Of a stretch of 64,000 bases of DNA, positions 9,271 to 16,685 are shown one piece after another. Under the pieces are notes generated by a model. It worked only from the letters and a program-made list of their open reading frames with translations, was not told the origin of the DNA and made no database searches. Made by a program: the position numbers and the translations under genes. The stretch covers positions 1 to 64,000 of the forward strand of contig NZ_FOCE01000008.1 in assembly GCF_900110025.1 (NCBI RefSeq), written 5' to 3'. The stretch's first letter is position 1. Each line of letters begins with the position of its first letter. Source of the DNA: Gemmobacter aquatilis (GTDB lineage Bacteria; Pseudomonadota; Alphaproteobacteria; Rhodobacterales; Rhodobacteraceae).

Positions 9271-9551
9271 TCGTCTTCCCCGTCAGGTATAGCGGTTGTC
9301 TATCCGAGCGACCGGAAGCGAACAAGGCTTTTCCCGTGCGGCACTCTGTGAGGCGCGGGCAAAGCGGGCCATCGGCATGCCCGGGAAGGGTGGTCTGGCG
9401 GCACTGTGGCTTTGCTGCACCAGCTACGCCATGATTGCCCCGGCGCCCCTCGTCCTCGTTGCAATCCGGCGTCCTTCCGTCGAAATAAGGTCCATACCCA
9501 ATTCGGATTCCCCTGAGTTGGGCCGCACCTTTGAGACAACGAGGGAAGACG

Positions 9552-10469
9552 ATGAAAAAAATTCTGCTTGCGACCACGATCCTGGTCGGCACCGCTGGCT
9601 TCGCTGCCGCTGAAGTGACCCTGTCGGGTTCGTCCGTGTTCGGTCTGGGCTACTGGGAAGCGATCGAAGAAGGCAATGACACCTTCTCCGTGATGGAAAC
9701 CTACCTCACCGCCACCGCGACCGTTCAGTCGGACGCTGGCCTCGAGTTCGGCTTCGAGCAAACCTTCGGCACCTACTCGACCGAAGACGCTCGCGCCGGC
9801 GACGGCATCTCGAACGACGGCACCTCGGTCTACGTTTCGGGCGCCTTCGGCAAACTGAGCTTCGGTTCGGTTGAAGAAGCCAACGACTTCGCCGACCTGC
9901 CGGACATCGGTGGCCTGAACGGCCTCGGCGTTGACGATGTTGCTGAACTCTACAGCGACACCGGCGACAATGGCGACCTGTTCCCGGGCCTCGGCTACAA
10001 CCGTTCGTCGGACATCAACTACACCGGCACCTTCGGCGCCTTCACGATCGGTCTGTCGACCAACCTGAATGGCCCGGGCGATGACACCGATGACAGCTCG
10101 TCGATCGGCCTGAACTACAACTTCGGCGACGGCTATGTCGGCCTCGGCTATGTCAACACCGAAAACTTCGGTGAAGCCATGTCCCTGTACGCTGGCGGCA
10201 CCTTCTCGGGCGTCACCGTGAACGCGATGTACACCGAGTTCGATCCGGAGCTCGACATCGACAAGCAAAGCGCCTACGGCATCTACGCTGCCTACACCAC
10301 CGGCGCTCTGACCCTGTCGGCCGAAGTGGCTGATGCTGACGCCTTCGAGGACACCTCGTACGGCTTCGGCGCTTCCTACGACCTCGGCGGCGGTGCTGCT
10401 GTTGTCGGCGGCATCGGTTCGGTTGCCGGCACGACCCGCGCCGAAGCTGGCGTGTCGTTCGAATTCTGA
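9552..10469 (+). CDS. Outer-membrane porin, Rhodobacter type
   Basis: A 305-residue protein with a clear signal peptide (MKKILLATTILVGTAGFAAA, cleavage before EVTLSG) and a mature part of alternating polar and hydrophobic residues, many Gly/Tyr, and a C-terminal Phe (VSFEF). This is the signature of a 16-strand trimeric porin recognised by the Bam machinery. Many Asp/Glu in the loops suggest cation preference, as in Rhodobacter capsulatus porin. The start has GAGGGAAGAC upstream. The gene stands alone with its own terminator, and its uniform codon use (GGC, TCG, ACC, CTG) suggests high expression. Confidence 0.92.
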   Translation: MKKILLATTILVGTAGFAAAEVTLSGSSVFGLGYWEAIEEGNDTFSVMETYLTATATVQSDAGLEFGFEQTFGTYSTEDARAGDGISNDGTSVYVSGAFGKLSFGSVEEANDFADLPDIGGLNGLGVDDVAELYSDTGDNGDLFPGLGYNRSSDINYTGTFGAFTIGLSTNLNGPGDDTDDSSSIGLNYNFGDGYVGLGYVNTENFGEAMSLYAGGTFSGVTVNAMYTEFDPELDIDKQSAYGIYAAYTTGALTLSAEVADADAFEDTSYGFGASYDLGGGAAVVGGIGSVAGTTRAEAGVSFEF

Positions 10470-10492
10470 TCCTACCCGGATCGGTTTCAGGG

Positions 10493-10522
10493 AAGAGCGG
10501 GCGCAAGCCCGCTCTTTTCCTT
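10493..10522 (+). terminator. Porin gene terminator
   Basis: AAGAGCGGGC at 10493-10502 pairs perfectly with GCCCGCTCTT at 10507-10516 around a GCAA tetraloop, followed by a T-rich tract. It lies 24 bp after the porin stop. Confidence 0.92.
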
Positions 10523-10599
10523 TTGGGCCCTGGCGCAAGCCGGGGGTCTTTTCATTTGCGGCGCGCTGTGGCCATCTCGCGCGAAAGACGGAGGCGAAG

Positions 10600-11253
10600 A
10601 TGGGACTGGCAGGGATCCGGGCGCGGGTGGCGGCGGCAGAGCGGGCGGCGGGGCGCGACGCGGGGTCGGTGGTGCTGATCGCGGTGTCGAAGGTGCAGCC
10701 GCTGGACCGGGTGGTGGCGGCGCTGGATGACGGGCAGCGGGTGTTCGGCGAGAATTATGTGCAGGAAGCGGCGGGGAAATGGCCGGATCTGCGGGCGCGG
10801 TTTGCCGGGGTTTCGGTGCATATGATCGGGCCGTTGCAGACCAACAAGGCGAAGCTGGCGCTGGACCTGTTCGATGCGATCCACACGGTGGACCGGGCGT
10901 CGCTGGCCGAGAAGCTGGCGAAGCTGGCGCAGGCGCGGGGGGCGTGCCCCGATCTGTTCGTGCAGGTGAATACCGGGGCGGAGCCGCAGAAGGCGGGGGT
11001 GTTGCCGGGCGAGGCGGACGGGTTCATTGCCGCCTGCCGGGCGATGGATCTGCCGCTGCGCGGGCTGATGTGCATCCCGCCCGAGGGCGGGGACAGCACG
11101 CCGCATTTCGCCGCGTTGGCGGGGATCGCCGCGCGCAACGGGCTGGCTGGGCTGTCGATGGGGATGAGCGGAGATTTCGAAGCGGCGATTGCGGCGGGGG
11201 CGACCCATGTGCGGGTGGGCAGCGCGATCTTCGGCGCGCGCGATTACGGCTGA
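10600..11253 (+). CDS. yggS: PLP homeostasis protein, YggS/PROSC family
   Basis: Binds pyridoxal 5'-phosphate and balances the vitamin B6 pool; no catalytic reaction is known. The 217-residue alanine-racemase-like barrel has the PLP lysine in LIAVSK (residue 31), the family motif FGENYVQEAAGKW, HMIGPLQTNK, and the phosphate-binding end LSMGMSGDFEAAI...VRVGSAIFG. I chose the ATG at 10600, which has GGAGG 5 nt upstream; the open frame extends further upstream over the porin end but without signal. It is monocistronic, between the porin terminator and the convergent L,D-transpeptidase. Confidence 0.93.
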   Translation: MGLAGIRARVAAAERAAGRDAGSVVLIAVSKVQPLDRVVAALDDGQRVFGENYVQEAAGKWPDLRARFAGVSVHMIGPLQTNKAKLALDLFDAIHTVDRASLAEKLAKLAQARGACPDLFVQVNTGAEPQKAGVLPGEADGFIAACRAMDLPLRGLMCIPPEGGDSTPHFAALAGIAARNGLAGLSMGMSGDFEAAIAAGATHVRVGSAIFGARDYG

Positions 11254-11259
11254 CCGGGT

Positions 11260-11278
11260 GATTTTTCTGCGAAAAATC
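11260..11278. repeat. Dispersed hairpin repeat, copy 1
   Basis: GATTTTTC, loop TGC, GAAAAATC: an 8-bp perfect inverted repeat starting 7 bp after the yggS stop. It shares the core TTC-TGC-GAA with copies at 11298-11318, 11529-11550 and 55831-55849. It could end yggS transcription, although no T-run follows. Confidence 0.6.
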
Positions 11279-11297
11279 GGGTGCCCGACGGGGGAGG

Positions 11298-11318
11298 CAA
11301 TTCTTCGCAGAAGAATTG
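11298..11318. repeat. Dispersed hairpin repeat, copy 2
   Basis: CAATTCTTC, loop GCA, GAAGAATTG: a 9-bp perfect inverted repeat 19 bp after copy 1 and 7 bp beyond the end of the convergent L,D-transpeptidase gene. Its core is the reverse complement of the core of copy 1. Confidence 0.6.
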
Positions 11319-11324
11319 TGCGGA

Positions 11325-11825
11325 TCAGCGGATGAGCAGCTTCGTGCCGGGTGGAGCGTGGCCTGCGATCCAGCCGAGGTCTGCCGGGGCGAAGGCGATG
11401 CAGCCTGCGGTGGGATAGCCGGGGCGGCGCCAGCGGTGCAGGAAGATGGCCGATCCGGCGCCGGGCGTGGCGCTGGGGCTGTTCCAGTCGGTCAGCAGCA
11501 CCAGATCATAGAGCGGATCGGCGCGGCGCAATTTTTCGTGCGAAAAATTGTGTGGGGCGCGGACGGGGTGGTTGTAGGCGGGGTCGGCGGGATCGTCGGA
11601 CCACAGATCGCGCGGGCCGATGGGCTGCGCCCAGGCGGGGGCATGGGCGATGCGGTCGGGGCGGTAGAGCAGGCCGGTGATGCGGTGCAGCCCGGCGGGG
11701 GTGGCGCCGTCACCTTCGCGCTTGGCAGCGGCAGGCACGATGCCGCCGCGCCCGAGGGTGCAGGGAAAGCGGCGGCCAAGGAACAAGACGCCGGTCGGGG
11801 TGACGACAAGGGTATCGCGGCTCAT
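11325..11825 (-). CDS. L,D-transpeptidase (YkuD) family protein
   Basis: A 166-residue protein with the YkuD catalytic signature HRWRRPGYPTAGCIAF, in which His and Cys form the cysteine-transpeptidase site that makes 3-3 peptidoglycan crosslinks or attaches proteins to peptidoglycan. WSDDPADPAYNHPV and LYDLVLLTDWN are the family's conserved N-terminal parts. No signal peptide is visible in the MSRDTLVV start, which is unusual for a periplasmic enzyme but common in this short subgroup. The start overlaps the ribA stop as ATGA, so it is coupled to ribA. A perfect 22-nt hairpin repeat lies inside the frame. Confidence 0.85.
   Translation of the reverse strand: MSRDTLVVTPTGVLFLGRRFPCTLGRGGIVPAAAKREGDGATPAGLHRITGLLYRPDRIAHAPAWAQPIGPRDLWSDDPADPAYNHPVRAPHNFSHEKLRRADPLYDLVLLTDWNSPSATPGAGSAIFLHRWRRPGYPTAGCIAFAPADLGWIAGHAPPGTKLLIR
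11529..11550. repeat. Dispersed hairpin repeat, copy 3, inside a gene
   Basis: CAATTTTTCG, loop TG, CGAAAAATTG: a 10-bp perfect inverted repeat within the L,D-transpeptidase frame, where it encodes HNFSHEKL on the minus strand. The AT-rich palindrome stands out in GC-rich coding sequence. SHE.L is consistent with the family consensus at this place, so the gene seems to tolerate or to have absorbed the element. Confidence 0.6.
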
Positions 11826-12910
11826 AGCAGGTGGCCGGATTTGGCGGCCTTGGTGGCGAGGTAGCCCGCGTTCTGCGCGGTCTGGCCCACCTGCAGCGGC
11901 ACGCGTTCGGCCACATGGATGCCGTGGCTTTCCATCATGGCGATCTTGCGCGGGTTGTTGGTCAGCAGCCGCACGGCGGAAAAGCCGAGCGCGCGCAGCA
12001 CCCCGGCGCCGAGCCGGAAATCGCGTTCGTCATCCTCGAACCCCAGCCGGTGGTTGGCCTCGACGGTATCGAAGCCCTGATCTTGCAGCGAATAGGCGCG
12101 CATCTTGTTGGCAAGGCCGATGCCGCGGCCTTCCTGATTGAGGTAGAGCAGCACGCCTGCGCCTTCGGCCCCCATCTGGGCGAGGGCGGCGCGCAGTTGC
12201 GGGCCGCAATCGCATTTCAGGCTGCCCAGCACATCGCCGGTGAAACAGGCGGAATGCAGGCGCGCCAGCACCGGTTGGCTGCGATCAGGCTGGCCGATCT
12301 CGATGGCATAGTGTTCTTCGCCGCCGTCCTCGGGGCGGAAGATATGGACGCGCCCGGCCTCGGAGGCGGCCATGGGCAGGCGGGCCGACACCACCTCGGC
12401 CAGCGGCGAGGCGCGGGTGAGTTCGGGGGCGGCTTCGGCGATGTCGATCAGGGTCAGCGACAGGCGGGCGGCGGTGGCGGGGCCGTCGGCCACCGGCACC
12501 AGCAGGGCGGCGGGCAGCAGATGGGCGGATTTGGCCAGCGTCAGCGCGGCGCGGTGCAGATCGGCAGTGCCGCCACGCAGGCAGAGGAACGGGCCTTTCA
12601 TCGGCACGCGCAGATCATCCGCCGGGTCGGCCATGGCGGACAGCCAGTCCACCCCCAGATCGGCGGGCAGGGCGAGGCGGGCCAGATCGCCGTCATAGGC
12701 GCGGGCCTTCAGCGTTTCGGCGCGCCGCGCGGTCAGCGCCAGTTCCGGCGCCCCGAGCGCGCGCAGATCGGCGAGGCGGGCGGGGGTCAATGCCTCTACC
12801 GCGACGGCGAGGGCGGCATGGGCGCCTGCGGTCAGCACCACGGGCACACCCATGCGCAGGTCGCCGCGGGCGCGGGCAAGGCGTTCGATGATGCTGGGGG
12901 CGAGGGTCAT
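11822..12910 (-). CDS. ribA: GTP cyclohydrolase II
   Basis: Catalyses the first step of riboflavin synthesis, opening GTP to a diaminopyrimidine phosphate. The C-terminal half of the 362-residue protein has the zinc-binding block CFTGDVLGSLKCDCG, the catalytic stretch LLYLNQEGRGIGLANKMRAY, and LLTNNPRKIAMMESHGI. The N-terminal 150 residues form an extra domain common in alphaproteobacterial RibA and without DHBP-synthase acidic motifs that I can see. I chose the ATG at 12910. It is divergent from cenR (154 bp gap) and coupled to the following transpeptidase by ATGA. No FMN riboswitch is visible upstream. Confidence 0.93.
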   Translation of the reverse strand: MTLAPSIIERLARARGDLRMGVPVVLTAGAHAALAVAVEALTPARLADLRALGAPELALTARRAETLKARAYDGDLARLALPADLGVDWLSAMADPADDLRVPMKGPFLCLRGGTADLHRAALTLAKSAHLLPAALLVPVADGPATAARLSLTLIDIAEAAPELTRASPLAEVVSARLPMAASEAGRVHIFRPEDGGEEHYAIEIGQPDRSQPVLARLHSACFTGDVLGSLKCDCGPQLRAALAQMGAEGAGVLLYLNQEGRGIGLANKMRAYSLQDQGFDTVEANHRLGFEDDERDFRLGAGVLRALGFSAVRLLTNNPRKIAMMESHGIHVAERVPLQVGQTAQNAGYLATKAAKSGHLL

Positions 12911-13064
12911 GGCGCGTCCTTTCCGCCCCTTCTGTAACGCCCCGCGCAGGAAAGTGAAACATTTGCCGTGCTGGCGACACGACCGCGTGAGTCTTTCGTC
13001 ACAAATCTTGCCGGGTTCGTGTGGCGGGCGCATCTGTGAGGGGAACCAACCACGGAGCAGACCC

Positions 13065-13751
13065 ATGGCAACGCTGCGGAAGATCCTTCTCGTCGATGAT
13101 GACGACGACCTGCGCGAGGCGCTGAGCGAACAACTGGTGATGACCGAGGATTTCGATGTCTTCGAGGGATCGACCGGGGCCGAGGGGATGGAGAAGGCGA
13201 AGGCCGGGTCTTATGACCTTGTGATCCTTGATGTGGGGTTGCCGGATACTGACGGGCGCGAGCTGTGTCGCCGGATGCGCAAGGCGGGGGTGAAATGTCC
13301 GATCCTGATGCTGACCGGGCATGATTCGGATGCCGATACCATTCTGGGGCTGGATGCGGGCGCGAATGACTATGTGACCAAGCCGTTCAAGTTTCCGGTG
13401 CTGTTGGCGCGCATCCGGGCGCAGTTGCGTCAGCATGAACAATCGGAGGACGCGATCTTTCAGCTTGGCCCTTACACCTTCAAGCCCGCGCAGAAGATGC
13501 TGGTGGACGAGAAAGAGCGGAAGATCCGGCTGACCGAGAAAGAGACCAACATCCTGAAGTATCTGTACCGCGCCCAACAAGGGGTGGTGGCGCGGGATGT
13601 GCTGCTGCATGAGGTCTGGGGCTACAATGCCGGGGTGACGACCCACACGCTGGAGACGCACATCTACAGGTTGCGCCAGAAGATCGAGCCCGATCCCTCG
13701 AATGCGCGGCTGCTGGTGACCGAGAGCGGCGGCTATCGCTTGGTGGCGTGA
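13065..13751 (+). CDS. cenR: OmpR-type response regulator, CenR-like
   Basis: A 228-residue two-domain response regulator. The receiver has the acidic cluster DDDDD at 11-15, phosphorylation site D56 in LVILDVGLP, LTGHDSD, and K in TKPFKFP. The C-terminal winged helix contains IRLTEKETNILKYLYRA and GYNAGVTTHTLETHIYRLRQ. That wording, together with QLRQHEQSEDAIFQLGPY, closely matches CenR of Caulobacter and Rhodobacter, an essential regulator of cell-envelope genes, by memory. No histidine kinase lies next to it, which also fits CenR, whose kinase CenK is encoded elsewhere. The ATG at 13065 follows CGGAGCAGACCC. Confidence 0.88.
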   Translation: MATLRKILLVDDDDDLREALSEQLVMTEDFDVFEGSTGAEGMEKAKAGSYDLVILDVGLPDTDGRELCRRMRKAGVKCPILMLTGHDSDADTILGLDAGANDYVTKPFKFPVLLARIRAQLRQHEQSEDAIFQLGPYTFKPAQKMLVDEKERKIRLTEKETNILKYLYRAQQGVVARDVLLHEVWGYNAGVTTHTLETHIYRLRQKIEPDPSNARLLVTESGGYRLVA

Positions 13752-13871
13752 CAACGGAAAATTAACGGTGCCGGTCTTATTGTTGTCGGGATTGGTGCCT
13801 ATATCTGAGGTTGAGCGGGATTGACACCGCAAACAGTTCCCCTTGCCGCGTCGGGGTCATGGCGCGGTTCC

Positions 13872-13913
13872 CTCCCTGTTGGACTGGCCGGGCCTCGTGC
13901 CCGGCCTTTTTTT
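13872..13913 (+). terminator. Terminator, first copy of a duplicated hairpin
   Basis: GGCCGGGC at 13886-13893 pairs with GCCCGGCC at 13899-13906, followed by seven T residues. The preceding 14 nt belong to a 33-nt block (13872-13904) repeated at 13994-14026 with one mismatch. It lies 120 bp after cenR, whose transcript it may end, or it may be the 3' end of a small RNA. Confidence 0.75.
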
Positions 13914-13993
13914 GTTCCGGGGGGCGGGGGTGCTGTTTTTTCGGGGAAAAGCGTGATACAACCAAGGGGTGAGCGTTGTAACGGCGCTTGCGT

Positions 13994-14035
13994 CTCCCTG
14001 TTGGACTGGCCGGGCCTTGTGCCCGGTTTTCTTTT
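13994..14035 (+). terminator. Terminator, second copy of the duplicated hairpin
   Basis: CCGGGC at 14010-14015 pairs with GCCCGG at 14021-14026 and is followed by TTTTCTTTT. The block 13994-14026 repeats 13872-13904 with one mismatch. No gene lies between the two copies, so this copy either backs up the first or ends a separate short transcript. It lies 6 bp from the end of the convergent MFS gene. Confidence 0.65.
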
Positions 14036-14041
14036 GGGGGG

Positions 14042-15271
14042 TTACGGGTCAAGCTGCAGGCGGCTGCGCAGGGCTGCGACCAGCAGGGCCAGATGGCCGA
14101 GGGTGGCGAGCGCGAAGGGCGCGTGCAGGGCGGTGCCGCGCGGCAGCGCCGGGTCCAGCGCCGCGACCAGCGCACCACCGGCCAGCGCGCCCAGTGCCAT
14201 GGTGCCGGTGCCGAGGAAGCGGTAAATCGCATTCACCCGGCCCAGCAGCAGCGGCGGAATGGCGCGCTGGCGATAGCTGACCGTGACGATGTTCCACAGC
14301 AGGCCGGCAAAAGCCTGGGTCCCCAGCGCGAGGCCGATCAGCGGCGCAGAGGCGGGGAGGAGGAAGACCAGGTATCCCAAAGCCATCAGGGCGAGGCTGA
14401 GGGTGAGGCTGCGCTGCGGGCCGAGCTTGGCGGCAAGGCCGGGGCCGCCCAGCCCGCCCAGCACGCCGCCCGCAGCGCCGCACATCAGCAGCAGGCCATA
14501 GCCGGTGGCGGCCAGGCCCAGCACCTCTTGCGCGTAAAGCACGAGGACGGTGGCGGTGGCGGCGTAAAGCCCGTTCATCACGCCCAGCATCAGCGCCAGG
14601 CGCAGGATCGTGCGGTGGCCCAGCAGCCAGTTCAGCCCGGCGCGGAACATTGGCCAGAAGCGGCCTGTGCTGCCGGGGGGCGTGGCGGGCAGGGCCAGGC
14701 TGGCGATCAGCGCGGCAGAGAGGGCGAAGCTGGCGGCGTCCAGCCCGAAGGGGAGCGCCACGCCAAGGCCGATCAGCGCCCCGGCCAGCGGCGGGCCTGC
14801 GAACTGACCCATCACCTGTTCAATGCTCCAGATCTGGCCATTGGCGCGTTCAAGCTGGCCGGGGGCGACGAGGGCGGGCAGCAGGGTTTGCGCGGCGGTG
14901 TCGCGCAGCACCTCGGCGCAGCCCAGGGCGAAGGCGAGCAGGGCCAGCGGCCAGATCAGCGCGGCATCGGGCGGGCTGAGCGCCAGAAGGACGAGGCCGA
15001 GCGACAGCGCGGCGCGCAGCAGATCGGCGCGCAGGATCAGGCGGCGGCGGTCGGCGCGGTCTGTCCAGACGCCGACGGGCAGCGACAGCAGCAGCCAGGG
15101 CAGGCGGCCTGCCATGGCGACGGCACCGATCAGCAGCGGATCGCGGGTGAGCAGGGTGGCGAGCCAGGGCAGGGCAAGGCTGGACACCCCGTCGCCCAGA
15201 TTGGTGAACGCGGAGGCGGTGAAGAGTTTGCGGTAATTGGCGTTGTGCCAGAGGGGGCGATCAGTCATCAA
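14042..15271 (-). CDS. MFS transporter, drug/siderophore exporter type
   Basis: A 409-residue integral inner-membrane protein with about 12 hydrophobic segments and the MFS loop motif VWTDRADRRRLI after helix 2. AEVLRDTAAQTLLPALV in the middle and the overall style (NANYRKLFTASAFTNLGDG at the start) resemble the MFS_3/DHA3 group, which includes enterobactin exporters and macrolide pumps. The substrate is unknown. The start MMTDRP leaves two possible ATG codons (15271 or 15268). It is convergent to cenR and divergent from the small exported protein at 15417. No siderophore genes are nearby. Confidence 0.85.
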   Translation of the reverse strand: MMTDRPLWHNANYRKLFTASAFTNLGDGVSSLALPWLATLLTRDPLLIGAVAMAGRLPWLLLSLPVGVWTDRADRRRLILRADLLRAALSLGLVLLALSPPDAALIWPLALLAFALGCAEVLRDTAAQTLLPALVAPGQLERANGQIWSIEQVMGQFAGPPLAGALIGLGVALPFGLDAASFALSAALIASLALPATPPGSTGRFWPMFRAGLNWLLGHRTILRLALMLGVMNGLYAATATVLVLYAQEVLGLAATGYGLLLMCGAAGGVLGGLGGPGLAAKLGPQRSLTLSLALMALGYLVFLLPASAPLIGLALGTQAFAGLLWNIVTVSYRQRAIPPLLLGRVNAIYRFLGTGTMALGALAGGALVAALDPALPRGTALHAPFALATLGHLALLVAALRSRLQLDP

Positions 15272-15416
15272 GGCAGGCTGTGCGGGGGGCGGGGCTTTGT
15301 CAACGGCGGCGGCGGGGGGCTAAAATGACGTGGCGCCCCGATTTCTCCCCGTTGGAATCGCGCCGGGGCGTGATTAGATGAAGGTCAGGGCGCAGGTGTC
15401 GCCGATGGAGAGAATG

Positions 15417-15734
15417 ATGGCTCTGCACAAGGTTCTGGGGATTCTGGCGGTTTCGGCCCTGATGGCCGCTCCGGCTTTGGCCGAGAGCCTGACGCTGGAT
15501 GTGGTGAACAATTCGGCGGCGGATCTGACCGAGCTTTATGCCTCGCCCGTGGGCGTGGACGATTGGCAGGCCAATATCCTGACGGCGACGGTCGGTGCCG
15601 GGACCAGCGGCACGGTGACGATTTCCGAGGCGCAGGGCTGTGACTATGATCTGCGCATGGTGTTCGCCGATGGCGATGCGCTGGAGCAGACCGGCAACGA
15701 TCTGTGCGCCATGGCGTCTTTCACCATCCAGTGA
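15417..15734 (+). CDS. Small exported protein of unknown function
   Basis: A 105-residue periplasmic or secreted protein. A signal peptide (LGILAVSALMAAPALA, cleavage before ESLTLD) precedes a compact beta-rich domain with two Cys (EAQGCDYDLR and NDLCAM) that could form a disulfide. The motif V.NNS...LTE.YASP...DW...IL is shared with a family often labelled argininosuccinate lyase in alphaproteobacterial genomes. That label cannot be right, because the lyase is over 450 residues and cytoplasmic. I prefer the ATG at 15417 (GGAG 6 nt upstream); ATGs at 15378, 15405 and 15414 are in frame. Monocistronic. Confidence 0.7.
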   Translation: MALHKVLGILAVSALMAAPALAESLTLDVVNNSAADLTELYASPVGVDDWQANILTATVGAGTSGTVTISEAQGCDYDLRMVFADGDALEQTGNDLCAMASFTIQ

Positions 15735-15789
15735 CGGCGTTTGACGCAGCCCGCCCGGCCCCCTAGACAGGGGGAAAGAGGAGCGCGCC

Positions 15790-16578
15790 ATGCCATTCAC
15801 CCTTGCGACCTGGAACATCAACTCTGTCCGTCTGCGCGAGGCGCTGGTGGCGCGGCTGTTGACCGAGGAAAGCCCCGACATCCTGTGTTTGCAGGAGATC
15901 AAGACGCCGGTGGAAAAGTTCCCGATGGAGCAGTTTCAGGCGCTGGGCTACCGCTACATGGTGGCGCGGGGGCAGAAGGGCTATAACGGCGTGGCGATCC
16001 TGTCGAAATTGCCGATCATGGATGATGGCGACAAGGATTTCGCGGCTTTGGGCCATGCGCGCCATGTGGCGGCGCGGCTGGAAAACGGCGTGTCGATCCA
16101 CAATTTCTATGTGCCCGCCGGGGGTGACATTCCGGACCGCGAGCAGAATGTGAAGTTCGGCCAGAAGCTGGATTTCCTGACCGAGATGCGCGACTGGTTC
16201 CGCTGGGAAAAGCCGGACCGGGCGATCCTTGTCGGCGATCTGAACATCGCCCCACGCGAGGATGACGTGTGGAACCACAAGGCGCTGCTGAAGATCGTGA
16301 GCCATACGCCGGTCGAGGTGGAGCATCTGGGCGCGGTGCAGGACTCGGGCAACTGGGTGGACATCACGCGGCAGGATATCCCGTCGGGGCCGCTGTACAG
16401 CTGGTGGAGCTATCGCGCTGCCGATTGGGATGGCGCCGACAAGGGGCGGCGGCTGGATCACATCTGGGCCACGCAGGACATCGCGGCGGCGGGCCATTCG
16501 AGCCGCATCCTGCGGCCCTGCCGGGGCTGGGAACAGCCGTCGGACCATGTGCCGGTGCTGGCGACATTCGATCTGTAA
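15790..16578 (+). CDS. xth: Exodeoxyribonuclease III
   Basis: An AP endonuclease and 3'-5' exonuclease of base excision repair. The 262-residue endonuclease/exonuclease/phosphatase fold has all catalytic blocks: TWNINSVR, LQEIKT (metal-binding Glu), NGVAILSK, VGDLNIAP (Asp/Asn), DKGRRLDHIWA and the final SDHVPVLATF (Asp-His). Length is normal. The start ATG has GAGGAGCGCGCC upstream. It stands alone between the small exported protein and the convergent GDSL hydrolase. Confidence 0.95.
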   Translation: MPFTLATWNINSVRLREALVARLLTEESPDILCLQEIKTPVEKFPMEQFQALGYRYMVARGQKGYNGVAILSKLPIMDDGDKDFAALGHARHVAARLENGVSIHNFYVPAGGDIPDREQNVKFGQKLDFLTEMRDWFRWEKPDRAILVGDLNIAPREDDVWNHKALLKIVSHTPVEVEHLGAVQDSGNWVDITRQDIPSGPLYSWWSYRAADWDGADKGRRLDHIWATQDIAAAGHSSRILRPCRGWEQPSDHVPVLATFDL

Positions 16579-16616
16579 GAAAGGGGGCGCTGCCCCTGCC
16601 GCGTTGCGGCTGCCCG

Positions 16617-16638
16617 GCCCGATCCTTGCGGATCGGGC
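16617..16638 (+). terminator. Terminator-like hairpin after xth
   Basis: GCCCGATCC at 16617-16625 pairs with GGATCGGGC at 16630-16638 around TTGC. No T-run follows, so it is only terminator-like. It lies between two convergent genes. Confidence 0.5.
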
Positions 16639-16658
16639 GTTCGGGCGCCGCTTGCCCC

Positions 16659-16684
16659 TGAGTATTTTTTGCCAGGATGAAGGG
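16659..16684 (+). repeat. Post-stop intergenic repeat, copy b
   Basis: TGAGTATTTTTTGCCAGGATGAAG follows xth on the plus strand and runs up to the end of the convergent hydrolase gene. It is the clearest copy of the four-member family also seen at 8663, 19244 and 46308. Confidence 0.6.
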
Positions 16685-16685
16685 G

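Noticed and set aside
12911-13064. Possible FMN riboswitch before ribA
   Set aside because: The gap is only 154 bp, shared with the cenR promoter, and I cannot find the conserved RFN blocks.
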